A stretch of 64,000 nt of DNA, from assembly GCA_902635845.1 (NCBI GenBank), contig CACPPK010000004.1, forward strand, positions 1 through 64,000, in the 5' to 3' direction. Below are positions 52,360 to 61,630 of the stretch, piece after piece; within the stretch, counting starts at the first letter, position 1; every line of letters starts with the position of its first letter. The position numbers were made by a program, and so were the translations under genes. The notes beneath the pieces are model-generated. The model was not told where the DNA came from. It searched no databases and saw only the letters and a list, made by a program, of their open reading frames with translations. The DNA is from an uncultured Pelagibacteraceae bacterium. GTDB lineage: Bacteria; Pseudomonadota; Alphaproteobacteria; Pelagibacterales; Pelagibacteraceae.

Positions 52360-53030
52360 CAGTTTAAATGATCAATTAATTTTTTAATATTATTTTTAAT
52401 ATTTCCTTTAGTAATAGGTCTTCCAATTACAAGCCAATCACTGCCATTTCTAAATGCTGCTTTTGGTGAGAGAACTCTTTTTTGATCTCCTTTGTTTGAA
52501 TTAAACCTTATCCCAGGCGTAATAATTTCTTTTTTAAATAATTTTCTTACAATTTTTACTTCTTGAGCACTACAAACAATAGCATCCAACTTTGCTTTTT
52601 GTGCAAGTTTCGCCTGATGAGCTACTAATTTTTTTAAATCTTTATTGTAACCTATTTCTTTTAATGCCTTGTTATCTAGAGAAGTTAGAATTGAAACACC
52701 GATTAGTTTGGTTTTTCCAGAAACCTTTTTAGCTGCTTTTAACGCTTCTAAGCCTGAACTTATGTGCATAGTGCAATAATTAAATTTAAGATCTTTAATT
52801 GCTTTTATAGCTGAAGAACAAGTATTTGGGATATCTGAAAATTTATAATCTCCAAAAGTTATTTGATTTTTTAATTGTGAAACAAACTTTCTTCCATTTT
52901 TGGAATTTAAAAACTCTAATCCAAACTTATAACCAATTTTTAATTTAGAAGTTTTTGTTTTTTTTATTATTTCTTTAATTCTTTGAATATTTGTACTGTC
53001 ACAAGCTATGAATATTTTATTCATCTTCAT
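52359..53030 (-). CDS. pyrF: Orotidine 5'-phosphate decarboxylase
   Basis: 223 residues. The catalytic D-x-K-x-x-D pattern is GDYKFSDIPNT (Asp, Lys, Asp), and the start IACDSTN and a C-terminal GIRFNSNKGDQKR with the VIGRPITK phosphate loop agree with OMP decarboxylase. Final step of UMP synthesis. Overlaps ihfB by 14 bases and trpF by one base. Confidence 0.92.
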   Translation of the reverse strand: MKMNKIFIACDSTNIQRIKEIIKKTKTSKLKIGYKFGLEFLNSKNGRKFVSQLKNQITFGDYKFSDIPNTCSSAIKAIKDLKFNYCTMHISSGLEALKAAKKVSGKTKLIGVSILTSLDNKALKEIGYNKDLKKLVAHQAKLAQKAKLDAIVCSAQEVKIVRKLFKKEIITPGIRFNSNKGDQKRVLSPKAAFRNGSDWLVIGRPITKGNIKNNIKKLIDHLN

Positions 53031-53310
53031 TGTTTAATTTTTTAAATAAGTCTTTTGACATTTTAAAGTGAATTGTTTTCTTTTCTGGAGTATTTACCTT
53101 TTCGCCGGTTTTGGGGTTTCTACTGATTCTCGCTCTTTGAATTTTTGTTGAAAAAACACCAAAACCTCTAAGCTCTACTCTATCACCCCTTTTAAGAGCC
53201 CTCTTAATTTCTTGTAAAATTATATTCGTAAATTTTTCTAGGTCTTTTTTTAAAAAATTTGGATAATTGTTTGAAAGTTGTTTTAAAAGCTTTGATTTTA
53301 CAATAGCCAA
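53017..53310 (-). CDS. ihfB: Integration host factor beta / HU family DNA-binding protein
   Basis: 97 residues. The DNA-binding beta arm is IQRARISRNPKTGEKVNTP, with RVELRGFGVFS before it. In alphaproteobacteria the gene between rpsA and pyrF is usually ihfB. It bends DNA and shapes the nucleoid. rpsA ends 16 bases upstream. Confidence 0.88.
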   Translation of the reverse strand: MAIVKSKLLKQLSNNYPNFLKKDLEKFTNIILQEIKRALKRGDRVELRGFGVFSTKIQRARISRNPKTGEKVNTPEKKTIHFKMSKDLFKKLNNEDE

Positions 53311-53326
53311 TTTAAATCTTCTTAAA

Positions 53327-55054
53327 TTATTCTTTTTTATCTTCTTTTTTCTTTAGATCTTCAGATAATGATGAAAAAGGTAAATTTTTACCTGAACCTT
53401 CTGAACCATATTTTTCAAGAGCCTCTTTTTTTTCAATTTCTTCTAAGAGCTTAATACTAAGTGTTACTTTTCGTTTTTCAAATTCGATATCTGCTATTGC
53501 ACAGTCAAGTTTTTCCCCGCCTGTCCATCTACTGGGTCTAGCATCAGCTGCATTAATTGCTATAGCAGATTTTTTAATTTGAAAATCCATCTCACATCCC
53601 TCTGGTCTTACAATTAATCCTTTGTTGTCAGTAGATATTACTTTTACAGTTATAGTTTGATTTTTAGATTTCTCTTTAAACCAATCAAAAGGATCGACTT
53701 GAGTTTGTCTCATTCCAACTCTAATTTTTTGTTCTGAAGTTTTTATCTCTAAAACTTTTACTTTAATTTTGTCACCTTTTTTGTATTTATTAAGTTCTTC
53801 TTCTCCATTATTTAAATATGTTAGATCATTGCAATGTAAAAAAGCATCTATATCTAAATCCCCTACCTTAACGAAAAGAGAATATTCATTTTTATTCACA
53901 ACTTCACCTTCAATAATCGTACCTACAGGATATTTTTTTTCAAATGTAAGGAAAGGGTTTTCTTTTGTCAGACGATGCGATATAGCTACACGTCTTTTCT
54001 CCTTATCGATTTCAGTTATAACGCAACTTATTACATCAGATACTTTAAAAAGTTTTTTTGCTGATAAATTTTTTTTAGTCCAACTTAATTCACTAGAGTG
54101 CAGTAGAGTTGTTAATCCAGGTTCTAACTCACAAAATGCACCAAAGTCCATTATTTTCACAACTTTTACTTTATAAGTTTTATTTAATTCATAATTATCA
54201 ATATGCTCAAAAGGATCAGGTCCCATTTGTTTTAAACTCACACCAACCTGAAGTTTTTCAGTATCCACACTAATCACTTTGACATCATGTTTGTCACCTA
54301 TGTTAAAAAATTCGTCTGGATGGTTAACTCTGCTGTAACTTATTTCTTGAAGGTGGCATAAAACATCTAATTCACCGTTAACATTTAAAAAACATCCAAA
54401 AGTACTGTATCCTTTTACTTCTGCACCTTTTATAATGTCACCAACTTTGTATTTTTCAATTATTTTAGCTTTATCCTCTTTTTTAAATGACGAAATTATT
54501 TCTCTTCTTGATACGCATGCATTACCTCTAACTTTATCAAGTTTGATTAATGCAAATTTCTGAGGCTCATTCATCAAATGACTAATATCTTTTAAAGGTT
54601 TATCACTAATTTGGGACCCTGGTAAAAACATTAGTGATCCCGTATCAATGTGTTCGACAATACAACCGCCTTTGCATTTAGAAGTAATCTTACCCATTAT
54701 AGGTTCATTTTTTTCATAAGCTTCAACCAACTTATCCCAACCTTTTATTTTTTGAGCCTTGCTAGCTGAAACCAAAACTTCTCCATGTTTATCCTCAATT
54801 TTTTCTAACAAAACTGGAATAGTTTCTCCGATTTTAAGTTTTTCAGACAATCCCATGCTTTTCAATTCATTTATGTCTAAAACAGGTTCAGATTTTAATC
54901 CTTCAACAAATAGAAATACAAATTTTTCTGTGATTTTATTTATCTTACCTTCAATTATTTTGCCTTCTTCTATTTGTGTCTTTGAAAGTTGGCTATTAAG
55001 TAGTTTTTCGAATTCTTGAGATGCTGGGGTAACTAGCTTATTATATATTTCCAT
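53327..55054 (-). CDS. rpsA: 30S ribosomal protein S1
   Basis: 575 residues with about six S1/OB repeats, e.g. KGGCIVEHIDTGSLMFLPGSQ, AEVKGYSTFGCFLNVNGELD, VVKIMDFGAFCELEPGLTT, EGEVVNKNEYSLFVKVGDLD. It anchors mRNA to the 30S subunit. cmk lies directly upstream (14-base overlap), the standard order aroA-cmk-rpsA-ihfB. Confidence 0.95.
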   Translation of the reverse strand: MEIYNKLVTPASQEFEKLLNSQLSKTQIEEGKIIEGKINKITEKFVFLFVEGLKSEPVLDINELKSMGLSEKLKIGETIPVLLEKIEDKHGEVLVSASKAQKIKGWDKLVEAYEKNEPIMGKITSKCKGGCIVEHIDTGSLMFLPGSQISDKPLKDISHLMNEPQKFALIKLDKVRGNACVSRREIISSFKKEDKAKIIEKYKVGDIIKGAEVKGYSTFGCFLNVNGELDVLCHLQEISYSRVNHPDEFFNIGDKHDVKVISVDTEKLQVGVSLKQMGPDPFEHIDNYELNKTYKVKVVKIMDFGAFCELEPGLTTLLHSSELSWTKKNLSAKKLFKVSDVISCVITEIDKEKRRVAISHRLTKENPFLTFEKKYPVGTIIEGEVVNKNEYSLFVKVGDLDIDAFLHCNDLTYLNNGEEELNKYKKGDKIKVKVLEIKTSEQKIRVGMRQTQVDPFDWFKEKSKNQTITVKVISTDNKGLIVRPEGCEMDFQIKKSAIAINAADARPSRWTGGEKLDCAIADIEFEKRKVTLSIKLLEEIEKKEALEKYGSEGSGKNLPFSSLSEDLKKKEDKKE

Positions 55055-55709
55055 TAATTAGTATTTTTTTATCTATTATTTTTTTTATTTTTAAAAAACA
55101 TGCCCTTTTAGTAAGGTTTGTTGTATTAATCAATAGTGAATCTTTAGTTTTCTTTAAAGGAGATATCTTTCTATTAAAGTCACTTTTGTCGCGTTTTTTA
55201 ATGCTTTTTAATACTTCTGTGTATGAAATATGGCTTTTATTTTTTTTTAATTCTTTATATCTCCTAAATGCACGGATTTTTAAATTTGCAGTTACATAAA
55301 ATTTAAAATCAGCGTCTGGAATAATTTTATATGTTATATCTCTTCCGTCCAGGCATGATCCTTTATATTTTTTAGGTGGATTGTATGCTGCATTTAATTG
55401 AAATGAATGAACTAATTTTCTTATACTTTTATTTTTTGATATAGTTGATGCTAAGGTACCTATTTCATCTGATAAAAGAAATCTATTTGATAAATTTTTA
55501 ATTTTTAGGTTATTTATTTTTGATTTTATAAATTTATGATTAAATTTATTTGGATATTTATATTTCATAAAAGCGATAAATCGATAAATTTTTCCTGTAT
55601 CAAGATAAAAAAGATTATAATGTTTTGAAATTGATTTAGCCAAGGTACCTGCACCTGCAGCGGCTGGTGAGTCAATTGCAATTTTTATAATATCTTTTCT
55701 TTTAATCAT
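55041..55709 (-). CDS. cmk: Cytidylate kinase
   Basis: 222 residues. P-loop variant AIDSPAAAGAGTLAKSISK (canonical DGPAASGKGT replaced by SPAAAGAGT, lacking the usual P-loop Lys at that point), DTGKIYRFIAF and CLDGRDITYKIIPDAD, KFYVTANLKIRAFRRY. It phosphorylates CMP/dCMP. The altered P-loop is odd but gene order aroA-cmk-rpsA supports the call. ATGA overlap with aroA. Confidence 0.87.
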   Translation of the reverse strand: MIKRKDIIKIAIDSPAAAGAGTLAKSISKHYNLFYLDTGKIYRFIAFMKYKYPNKFNHKFIKSKINNLKIKNLSNRFLLSDEIGTLASTISKNKSIRKLVHSFQLNAAYNPPKKYKGSCLDGRDITYKIIPDADFKFYVTANLKIRAFRRYKELKKNKSHISYTEVLKSIKKRDKSDFNRKISPLKKTKDSLLINTTNLTKRACFLKIKKIIDKKILINGNI

Positions 55710-57028
55710 TTATTTTGTAAATCTTTAACTATTTTCAAAAAATTTGGAAAAGATGTATTTATTGAATCTTTATCGTGTATTTTCCATAAACCCCCAAAAG
55801 ATAACGCAGCTATTACACTTGTCATAAAAACTCTATGATCTTTTAAAAAATTATTAATGGTAATCTTTCTATTTATAATTAACTTGGGGTTACCATAAAT
55901 TTTTATAGAGTCATTGGTTGTTATAGTTTTAATACCCATTTTGTTCAAAATTTTTTCTCCCCATTTAAGTCTAGGACTTTCTTTTTGATTTAGTTCAGAT
56001 AATTTTTTAAATTTAGATATTCCATTTGCTTTAGCAGCTACTAAGAAAATGACTAAAAATTCGTCAATAGCCCCGCTATTTAGTTTTACTGGACAATTGA
56101 TAGGTTTTATTTTTTTTGGACTTTTAATAAATAAATCTGCATTTTTTTCACCTTTATATATTCTAGAATTTTTAAAAATAATCTTTACACCCATTTTTTT
56201 TAAAATAGTAATAATTCCTATCCTTGTAGGATTAATATTTACATTTCTTATCGTGAGCATAGAGTTTTCTGTAAGAACAGTTAATACAATAAAAAAAGCA
56301 CTTGAACTTATATCTGATGGAATATCATAATTAATTGATTTAATTTTATTAACTTTTTTAACTTTAATAAAATCATAATTTTTTTTTCTTTTTATATTTA
56401 TTGGAAGTTTTAAATGTTTACACAATATCTCTGTATGATTTCTTGACTTTTTAGCTTTAATAAAAGTTGTTCCTGGTGTCCTCATACCAGCAAAAATTAT
56501 TGCACTTTTACATTGTGCCGAACCTTTGTTTTCAACATATTTTATAGGTCTAAGATTTGAAGACCCACTTATTGTAAGTGGCAAGTTTTTGTTTTTGTTT
56601 AATTTGAATTTCGAACCAAATTTACTTAGTGGATCAGAAATTCTTTTAAAATCTCTTTTTGATAAACTGGTATCACCTATCAATTTAATTTTATTTTTAG
56701 AATTAACTAATAAGCCAAGTATAAGCCTTCCTAATGTTCCAGAATTTTTTGCATTTATTGTAATATTCTTTTTGTATTTATATCCCAAGACTCCTTTGCC
56801 ATAAATTTTACATATTGATTTATTTCGTGAATATTTAATCCCTAGTTTACTAATAGCTTTTAAAGTAGCTAATATATCTTCAGAAATTAAAAGATTTTTA
56901 GCTTTCGATACACCTTCTGCTAATGATGAAATTAAAATCCATCTAATACTTAAACTTTTATCACCACATACCGTAATTTTTTTATTAAATTTTTTAATCT
57001 TATTACTAATAATAATTGAGTTTGGCAT
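55706..57028 (-). CDS. aroA: 3-phosphoshikimate 1-carboxyvinyltransferase (EPSP synthase)
   Basis: 440 residues. VCGDKSLSIRWILISSLAEG is the N-terminal shikimate-phosphate site, NAKNSGTLGRLILGLL the PEP-binding loop (class II type has NAGTAMR/ NSGT), and DHRVFMTSVIAALSFGG the C-terminal site. Joins PEP to shikimate-3-phosphate. The loop NSGTLGR resembles glyphosate-tolerant class II enzymes only loosely. Head of the aroA-cmk-rpsA-ihfB-pyrF run. Confidence 0.92.
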   Translation of the reverse strand: MPNSIIISNKIKKFNKKITVCGDKSLSIRWILISSLAEGVSKAKNLLISEDILATLKAISKLGIKYSRNKSICKIYGKGVLGYKYKKNITINAKNSGTLGRLILGLLVNSKNKIKLIGDTSLSKRDFKRISDPLSKFGSKFKLNKNKNLPLTISGSSNLRPIKYVENKGSAQCKSAIIFAGMRTPGTTFIKAKKSRNHTEILCKHLKLPINIKRKKNYDFIKVKKVNKIKSINYDIPSDISSSAFFIVLTVLTENSMLTIRNVNINPTRIGIITILKKMGVKIIFKNSRIYKGEKNADLFIKSPKKIKPINCPVKLNSGAIDEFLVIFLVAAKANGISKFKKLSELNQKESPRLKWGEKILNKMGIKTITTNDSIKIYGNPKLIINRKITINNFLKDHRVFMTSVIAALSFGGLWKIHDKDSINTSFPNFLKIVKDLQNK

Positions 57029-57033
57029 TTATT

Positions 57034-57810
57034 TTAATTAAATTTAAAACTCTCACCAAAGTAAGCATTTCTAGCATTAATATCTTTAACTAAATTAGTT
57101 GGTGTATTTTGTGCTATTATTTTTCCATTACTTAATATCATTGCTACATCAACGCAAGCAAGCAGGTCTCTAGCTTGATGATCACAAATACAAATAGTGA
57201 TGTTGCTTTCTTGTTGTAAATTCACAATTATTTCTTGAAGCATTTTAATTGTAAGAACATCGAGTGCCGCAAAACACTCATCTAATAGAAGAACTTTGGG
57301 CTCACTAAGAAGTGATAGTGCAATTACTAATTTTTTTTTTTGACCACCCGATAAAAATTTTGCTTTAATATCTTTTAGATTATCTAGTTCAAATTTAGAT
57401 ATTAAATAATTTATTCTCTCATTTCTCAAATTTTTATTTTCAATGACTATTTCACTAATAGCTTTTAAATTGTCATGAAGAGTTAAATCATTAAAATAAC
57501 CTCCATATTGTGGAACATAACCAACCTTGAATCTTTTTGTTCTTAAATAAATTGGGTATTCTGATGCATCTTCTCCTGCAATTTTAATTTTACCATTTTT
57601 TGGATTAATTAAGCCTGTAATTAAATTAAATATTGTTGATTTTCCAACACCATTGGGGCCTAACATTCCGAAAATTTGACCCTCATTTATTTTAAAATTA
57701 ATATTATCTAATATAAGCCTATTTCCATATGCGAGAGATACATTTTCAAATTCAATAATTGAATTTACTTTTTTGAAAGATTTTATTCTAAATTTTTTAA
57801 TTATTGCCAT
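57034..57810 (-). CDS. lptB: LPS export ABC transporter ATP-binding protein LptB
   Basis: 258 residues. Walker A GPNGVGKST, Q-loop VPQYGGYFNDLTL, signature LSGGQKKK, Walker B VLLLDECFAALD (Cys in place of the usual Pro) and H-loop CDHQARD. An N-terminal basic extension (AIIKKFRIKSFKKVNS) precedes the domain. It powers LPS extraction with LptFG. Overlaps lptC by 14 bases; no lptA is between them. Confidence 0.9.
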   Translation of the reverse strand: MAIIKKFRIKSFKKVNSIIEFENVSLAYGNRLILDNINFKINEGQIFGMLGPNGVGKSTIFNLITGLINPKNGKIKIAGEDASEYPIYLRTKRFKVGYVPQYGGYFNDLTLHDNLKAISEIVIENKNLRNERINYLISKFELDNLKDIKAKFLSGGQKKKLVIALSLLSEPKVLLLDECFAALDVLTIKMLQEIIVNLQQESNITICICDHQARDLLACVDVAMILSNGKIIAQNTPTNLVKDINARNAYFGESFKFN

Positions 57811-58381
57811 TTGAATCTTTACTTTTGATATTTACTTTATCTTTACTATCATACATAAATATTTTTGTATCTTTAGTTTCTATATTTATTTCAACAACAT
57901 CAGCCTTTAAGATATTTTCTAAATTAGTATAAATGACATTTCTTGAAATAATCATTGAATTTCTATTTATAGAAAAATCTAAGTATTCACCTGTAATAGT
58001 ATTTTCTAAATAATCAACCCTTACGTTTCTAGAAAAAATTGTATCAAAATTTAGAGTGTTATATTTTCCATAATCTGATTTAATTATTACTTCATTTGAA
58101 TTGGTTAATTTAACGATAGCCTTTACATCAGTAAGATAAATAATGTTTTCATTCTCATAATCTATCTCTCCCTGAAGCGCATTTATTATATATTCATTAC
58201 CCCTGGCATCTTTTGAAAGATAGTTTACATCTTCAATTATATTTGAATTGGTTGATATTTCCTCTTTAACATCAGTGACGATATTATCATTTTCTTTCTT
58301 AGTTTTTTTTAAAAAAAAATTTAATGCAGTAATAATTAAAAAAAAAATTATAAAAAAAATTACAACAGTTTTTTTTTTCAT
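57797..58381 (-). CDS. lptC: LptC-like LPS-transport protein (periplasmic, membrane-anchored)
   Basis: 194 residues. N-terminal anchor (VVIFFIIFFLIITALNFFL), then a beta-jellyroll-like series of strands (ALQGEIDYENENIIYLTDVK, YGKYNTLNFDTIFSRNVRVD, GEYLDFSINRNSMIISRNVI). The position between kdsD and lptB fits LptC. The C-terminal half also resembles LptA repeats, so a role covering both is possible. LptC links LptB2FG to LptA. Confidence 0.75.
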   Translation of the reverse strand: MKKKTVVIFFIIFFLIITALNFFLKKTKKENDNIVTDVKEEISTNSNIIEDVNYLSKDARGNEYIINALQGEIDYENENIIYLTDVKAIVKLTNSNEVIIKSDYGKYNTLNFDTIFSRNVRVDYLENTITGEYLDFSINRNSMIISRNVIYTNLENILKADVVEINIETKDTKIFMYDSKDKVNIKSKDSNGNN

Positions 58382-59350
58382 TTAGGAAATATTGGACTTT
58401 AATATGTTATGTATATGAAGAATACCTATTGTTTTTTTTTTATTTTTTTTATCGTAAACACACAAAGACGTTATTTTTCTACTGTTCATTATTGTTAAAG
58501 CTTTTGCAGCTAATGTATCCTTATCAACACTAATTGGATTTTTTGTCATTATTTGATTTACTTTATAAGAATGTAAGCTCGATTGCTTTTCATTAAATCT
58601 TCTAATTTGACCATCAGTTATAATTCCTACTGTTTTCTTTTTTTTATTTAAAACAATTAAAACTCCTAATTTTTTTCTATTTAGAATTTTAAGAGCACTA
58701 ACCATTTGTAGATCAGAGTTCACAAAAGGTATTTTTTTACCCACAAGCATAATGTCTTCTACAGTTTTTAGTTGCGCTCCAAGGTTACCTGCAGGGTGAA
58801 TTTTTTTGAAATCAATTTTACTAAACCTTTTATACTGCATTGCAGCAATTGCCAATGCATCACCAAGAGCTAGTTGAGCAGTTGTACTTGAAGTTGGTAC
58901 AATACCCCCAGACTCTTTTACTTGAGGTAGTAAAAGTTTTATATCTGCAGCTTTATATAAAGTTGAGTCTTTTTTTGAAACAATACCAATTAAAGTTATT
59001 TTATTTCTATTTGCGTATTGTATGATATTCTTAAGCTCATCTGTTTCACCAGAATTACTAATTAAAATTAAAATATCTTTTTTAGAAATTCGTCCCAAAT
59101 CTCCATGTGAAGAGTCGCTTGCTGACAAATTAAATGATGGAGTACCTACAGATGAAAGAGTTGCAGCAATTTTTGATGCAATTATTCCACTTTTGCCAAC
59201 TCCACAAAGTATGACTTTTGAATTACATTTTATAATTTCATTTACAGCCTCATGAAAAGAATTGTTAATATTTTTTTTTAATTTTTGTAATGCTTTTATC
59301 TCTAAATTAATTACGTCTTTAGCAGCTATTATAAATTTTTTTTTACTCAT
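58382..59350 (-). CDS. kdsD: Arabinose-5-phosphate isomerase (KpsF/GutQ family)
   Basis: 322 residues from ATG 59350, which overlaps the rnd stop (TAATG); an in-frame ATG at 59362 lies inside rnd. N-terminal SIS domain: VILCGVGKSGIIASKIAATL, SASDSSHGDLGRI, LILISNSGETDEL. Two CBS domains follow (IMLVGKKIPFVN and MTKNPISVDKDTL). It makes arabinose-5-phosphate for Kdo synthesis, consistent with the Lpt neighbours. Confidence 0.93.
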   Translation of the reverse strand: MSKKKFIIAAKDVINLEIKALQKLKKNINNSFHEAVNEIIKCNSKVILCGVGKSGIIASKIAATLSSVGTPSFNLSASDSSHGDLGRISKKDILILISNSGETDELKNIIQYANRNKITLIGIVSKKDSTLYKAADIKLLLPQVKESGGIVPTSSTTAQLALGDALAIAAMQYKRFSKIDFKKIHPAGNLGAQLKTVEDIMLVGKKIPFVNSDLQMVSALKILNRKKLGVLIVLNKKKKTVGIITDGQIRRFNEKQSSLHSYKVNQIMTKNPISVDKDTLAAKALTIMNSRKITSLCVYDKKNKKKTIGILHIHNILKSNIS

Positions 59351-59961
59351 TAATGAGACCATATATCATCTTTAAATAGAGCTAAATCAAGATCAACTCT
59401 AGTTTTTAAAAATTTTAAGCAATCATTATAAAGTTGAATTCTATTTTCTCTTTCTAAGATTTTATTAAGTTCAGAGTGAATTTTGTGAAGATAAATTACA
59501 TCATTAGCACAATATTTTAATTGAGAAGGTGAAAGTTCACCTCCAAAATCTGAATTTTGAAATTGTTTACTTATATCGATATTTATAAATTCTTTAATTA
59601 GTGTTTTTAGAGAGTGATTATCTGAATACGATCTTGCAAGCTTTGATGCAATTTTAGTATCTAATATATTATTTGTTTCAGTTTTTAAATAATATTTAAT
59701 ATGTGCAATATCAGCCCTTCCGTAATGAAAAATTTTAGTTACATCTTTATTATTTAATAAATTTACCAAGTTTGGTGCCTGATAATTTTTTCTGTCAAAC
59801 TGAACAATATGTGCATCTGAGTTGCCAGTAGAAAGTTGTATTAAACACAAAGGATCTCTTCTGACGTTCAGACCCATAAACTCACCATCAACAGCTATTA
59901 TATTGCCTAAATTCAAATCATCTGGTAGATCATTTTTGTATAATTGAATTTTATTACTCAT
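59350..59961 (-). CDS. rnd: Ribonuclease D-type exonuclease, short form
   Basis: 203 residues, a DEDDy 3'-5' exonuclease domain only: IAVDGEFMGLNVRRD (Asp, Glu), FHYGRADIAHI (Asp) and QLKYCANDVIYLHKI (Tyr, Asp). No HRDC domains, unlike full-length RNase D (about 370 residues). It is expected to trim RNA 3' ends. Next to kdsD, as in other alphaproteobacteria. Confidence 0.85.
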   Translation of the reverse strand: MSNKIQLYKNDLPDDLNLGNIIAVDGEFMGLNVRRDPLCLIQLSTGNSDAHIVQFDRKNYQAPNLVNLLNNKDVTKIFHYGRADIAHIKYYLKTETNNILDTKIASKLARSYSDNHSLKTLIKEFINIDISKQFQNSDFGGELSPSQLKYCANDVIYLHKIHSELNKILERENRIQLYNDCLKFLKTRVDLDLALFKDDIWSH

Positions 59962-59977
59962 TTTTAAACATATATAT

Positions 59978-60955
59978 ATGAAAGCAAAAAATTGTCTAAT
60001 TTTTGGTGGTAGTGGTCAAATTGGTAGAAACTTAATAAGAAAATTAACTAAGAATGATTACAGTGTTACGGTTGTTACAAGAAATATTCATCAAAAAAGT
60101 TATATAATTAAAACTCAAGCCAATGCTGGTTATATTGAGATAGTGGAAGCAAATATTTTTGATGAAGATAAGATAAGACAATTATTTAAAAAAACTGATA
60201 TTTGTATAAATTTAATTGGAATATTGTATGAACAAAAAAAAGGAAATACATTTAAAAATATTCATTCAGTATTTCCCTCAATCTTAGCTAAACTTTCTAA
60301 AGAATATAATCTTAAAAATTTTATTCATTTATCAGCTTTAGGTATTAACGATGCAATAGACTCTGAATATGCAAAAAGCAAACTTGAAGGAGAAAAAGAA
60401 ATTTTAAAAAATTTTCCATTAGCAACAATTTTAAGACCATCACTTGTATTTTCTCAAGACGATCAGCTTACAACTAATTTTTTGACTTTATTAAACAGAC
60501 TTCCGTTATTTCCTCTTTATTATAATGGTAGAACAAAGTTTGCCCCAATTCATTGCTCAGATTTAACTGACACAATTCATTATGTTATTTCAAATAATAT
60601 TTATTCAAAAATTATAGAGTGCGTAGGACCGGAAACAATTACGTTTAAGGAATTGTTGCAAAGATTACTAAAACTAATTGATAAAAAAAGAATTCTATTT
60701 CCTTTTCCTCTACCTTTAGCTGAATTATCTGCAAAATTTTTTGAGATATTTCCCAAACCTATAATTACAAGAGATCAATTAAGACTGTTAAAATATGATA
60801 ATATTCCTTCTGGAAAATATAAAACAAATTTTGATATTGGCATGCCAAGTAAAAGATATTTTAATGAAGAAGTTCAAAAGTATTGTTATATGTGGAAGGA
60901 AGGTGGACAATTCTCAACAGAAAAATATAATTCAAAAAATAATTCAGTAAAGTAA
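59978..60955 (+). CDS. Complex I-associated NAD(P)-binding protein (NDUFA9-like)
   Basis: 325 residues, an atypical short-chain dehydrogenase. Rossmann start CLIFGGSGQIGRNLIRKLTK, then NLIGILYEQKKGNTFKNIH, SALGINDAIDSEYAKSKLEGE and LRPSLVFSQDDQLTTNFL. This matches the NDUFA9 family tied to respiratory complex I in mitochondria and alphaproteobacteria. It may bind NADPH. Divergent from rnd. Confidence 0.82.
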   Translation: MKAKNCLIFGGSGQIGRNLIRKLTKNDYSVTVVTRNIHQKSYIIKTQANAGYIEIVEANIFDEDKIRQLFKKTDICINLIGILYEQKKGNTFKNIHSVFPSILAKLSKEYNLKNFIHLSALGINDAIDSEYAKSKLEGEKEILKNFPLATILRPSLVFSQDDQLTTNFLTLLNRLPLFPLYYNGRTKFAPIHCSDLTDTIHYVISNNIYSKIIECVGPETITFKELLQRLLKLIDKKRILFPFPLPLAELSAKFFEIFPKPIITRDQLRLLKYDNIPSGKYKTNFDIGMPSKRYFNEEVQKYCYMWKEGGQFSTEKYNSKNNSVK

Positions 60956-60966
60956 GACTAGCTAAT

Positions 60967-61461
60967 TTAAGCTGATTTTATTTTCTTTTCTATAAATTCT
61001 GGAACTTCATCTTTATCAGCAACCTCTTCCTTCTTACCTTTAGGTTGATACGCATATAAAAGGTGGAGTTTACAATATGAAAAATCTTTTAATGAAGTTC
61101 TTCCACAAAAATAAAATGATTTTTCATCTGGATGTCCAATTGGCCATTTACAAGAATTTTCATCTAGTTCTTCTAATTGTTTAGGATTTTCTGGTTCAAA
61201 ATCTTTTTCAATTATTAAAGATTTAAATTTATTTCTACGACCCCTTTTTGTTTGAACATTTTTTTCATTTATGGAGCTATTGAAATTTTGACTTGAAGCA
61301 GCTGTTCGAGTTTTAATTTTTGCTGATAAATTTAACCGATGAGCCTTTCCAATGACAGCATTACGGCTAATTCCACCAATAATTTCTGCAATTTGGCTTG
61401 CTGTATTTCCTTTTCCCCAAAGCTCCTTCAATTTTGCAACTTTTTCTTCAGTCCAACTCAT
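60967..61461 (-). CDS. gcrA: Cell-cycle regulator GcrA
   Basis: 164 residues from ATG 61461 (MSWTEEKVAKLKELWGKG); a TTG two codons upstream is less likely because GcrA proteins start MSW. The N-terminal helix-turn-helix is TASQIAEIIGGISRNAVIGKAHRL. The C-terminal sigma-70-binding part has CKWPIGHPDEKSFYFCG and YCKLH. GcrA activates transcription at methylated GANTC sites with CcrM in alphaproteobacteria, a lineage marker. Confidence 0.93.
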   Translation of the reverse strand: MSWTEEKVAKLKELWGKGNTASQIAEIIGGISRNAVIGKAHRLNLSAKIKTRTAASSQNFNSSINEKNVQTKRGRRNKFKSLIIEKDFEPENPKQLEELDENSCKWPIGHPDEKSFYFCGRTSLKDFSYCKLHLLYAYQPKGKKEEVADKDEVPEFIEKKIKSA

Positions 61462-61630
61462 TGTCAATATCTTGTATGTCTTGCATTTAAAACAACAATA
61501 TACTGATATGTGATTAAATTAAACAATCAAAAAATAAGAGTTATCAACATTAATATAAAAATTAAGTATATATATGTTTTCAATCCTAACTTGTATTAAT
61601 AATTAAACTTTATAAAAACAATTTAAATTT

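Noticed and set aside
53769-54176. 135-codon plus-strand frame inside rpsA
   Set aside because: Antisense shadow of a clear S1 repeat region.
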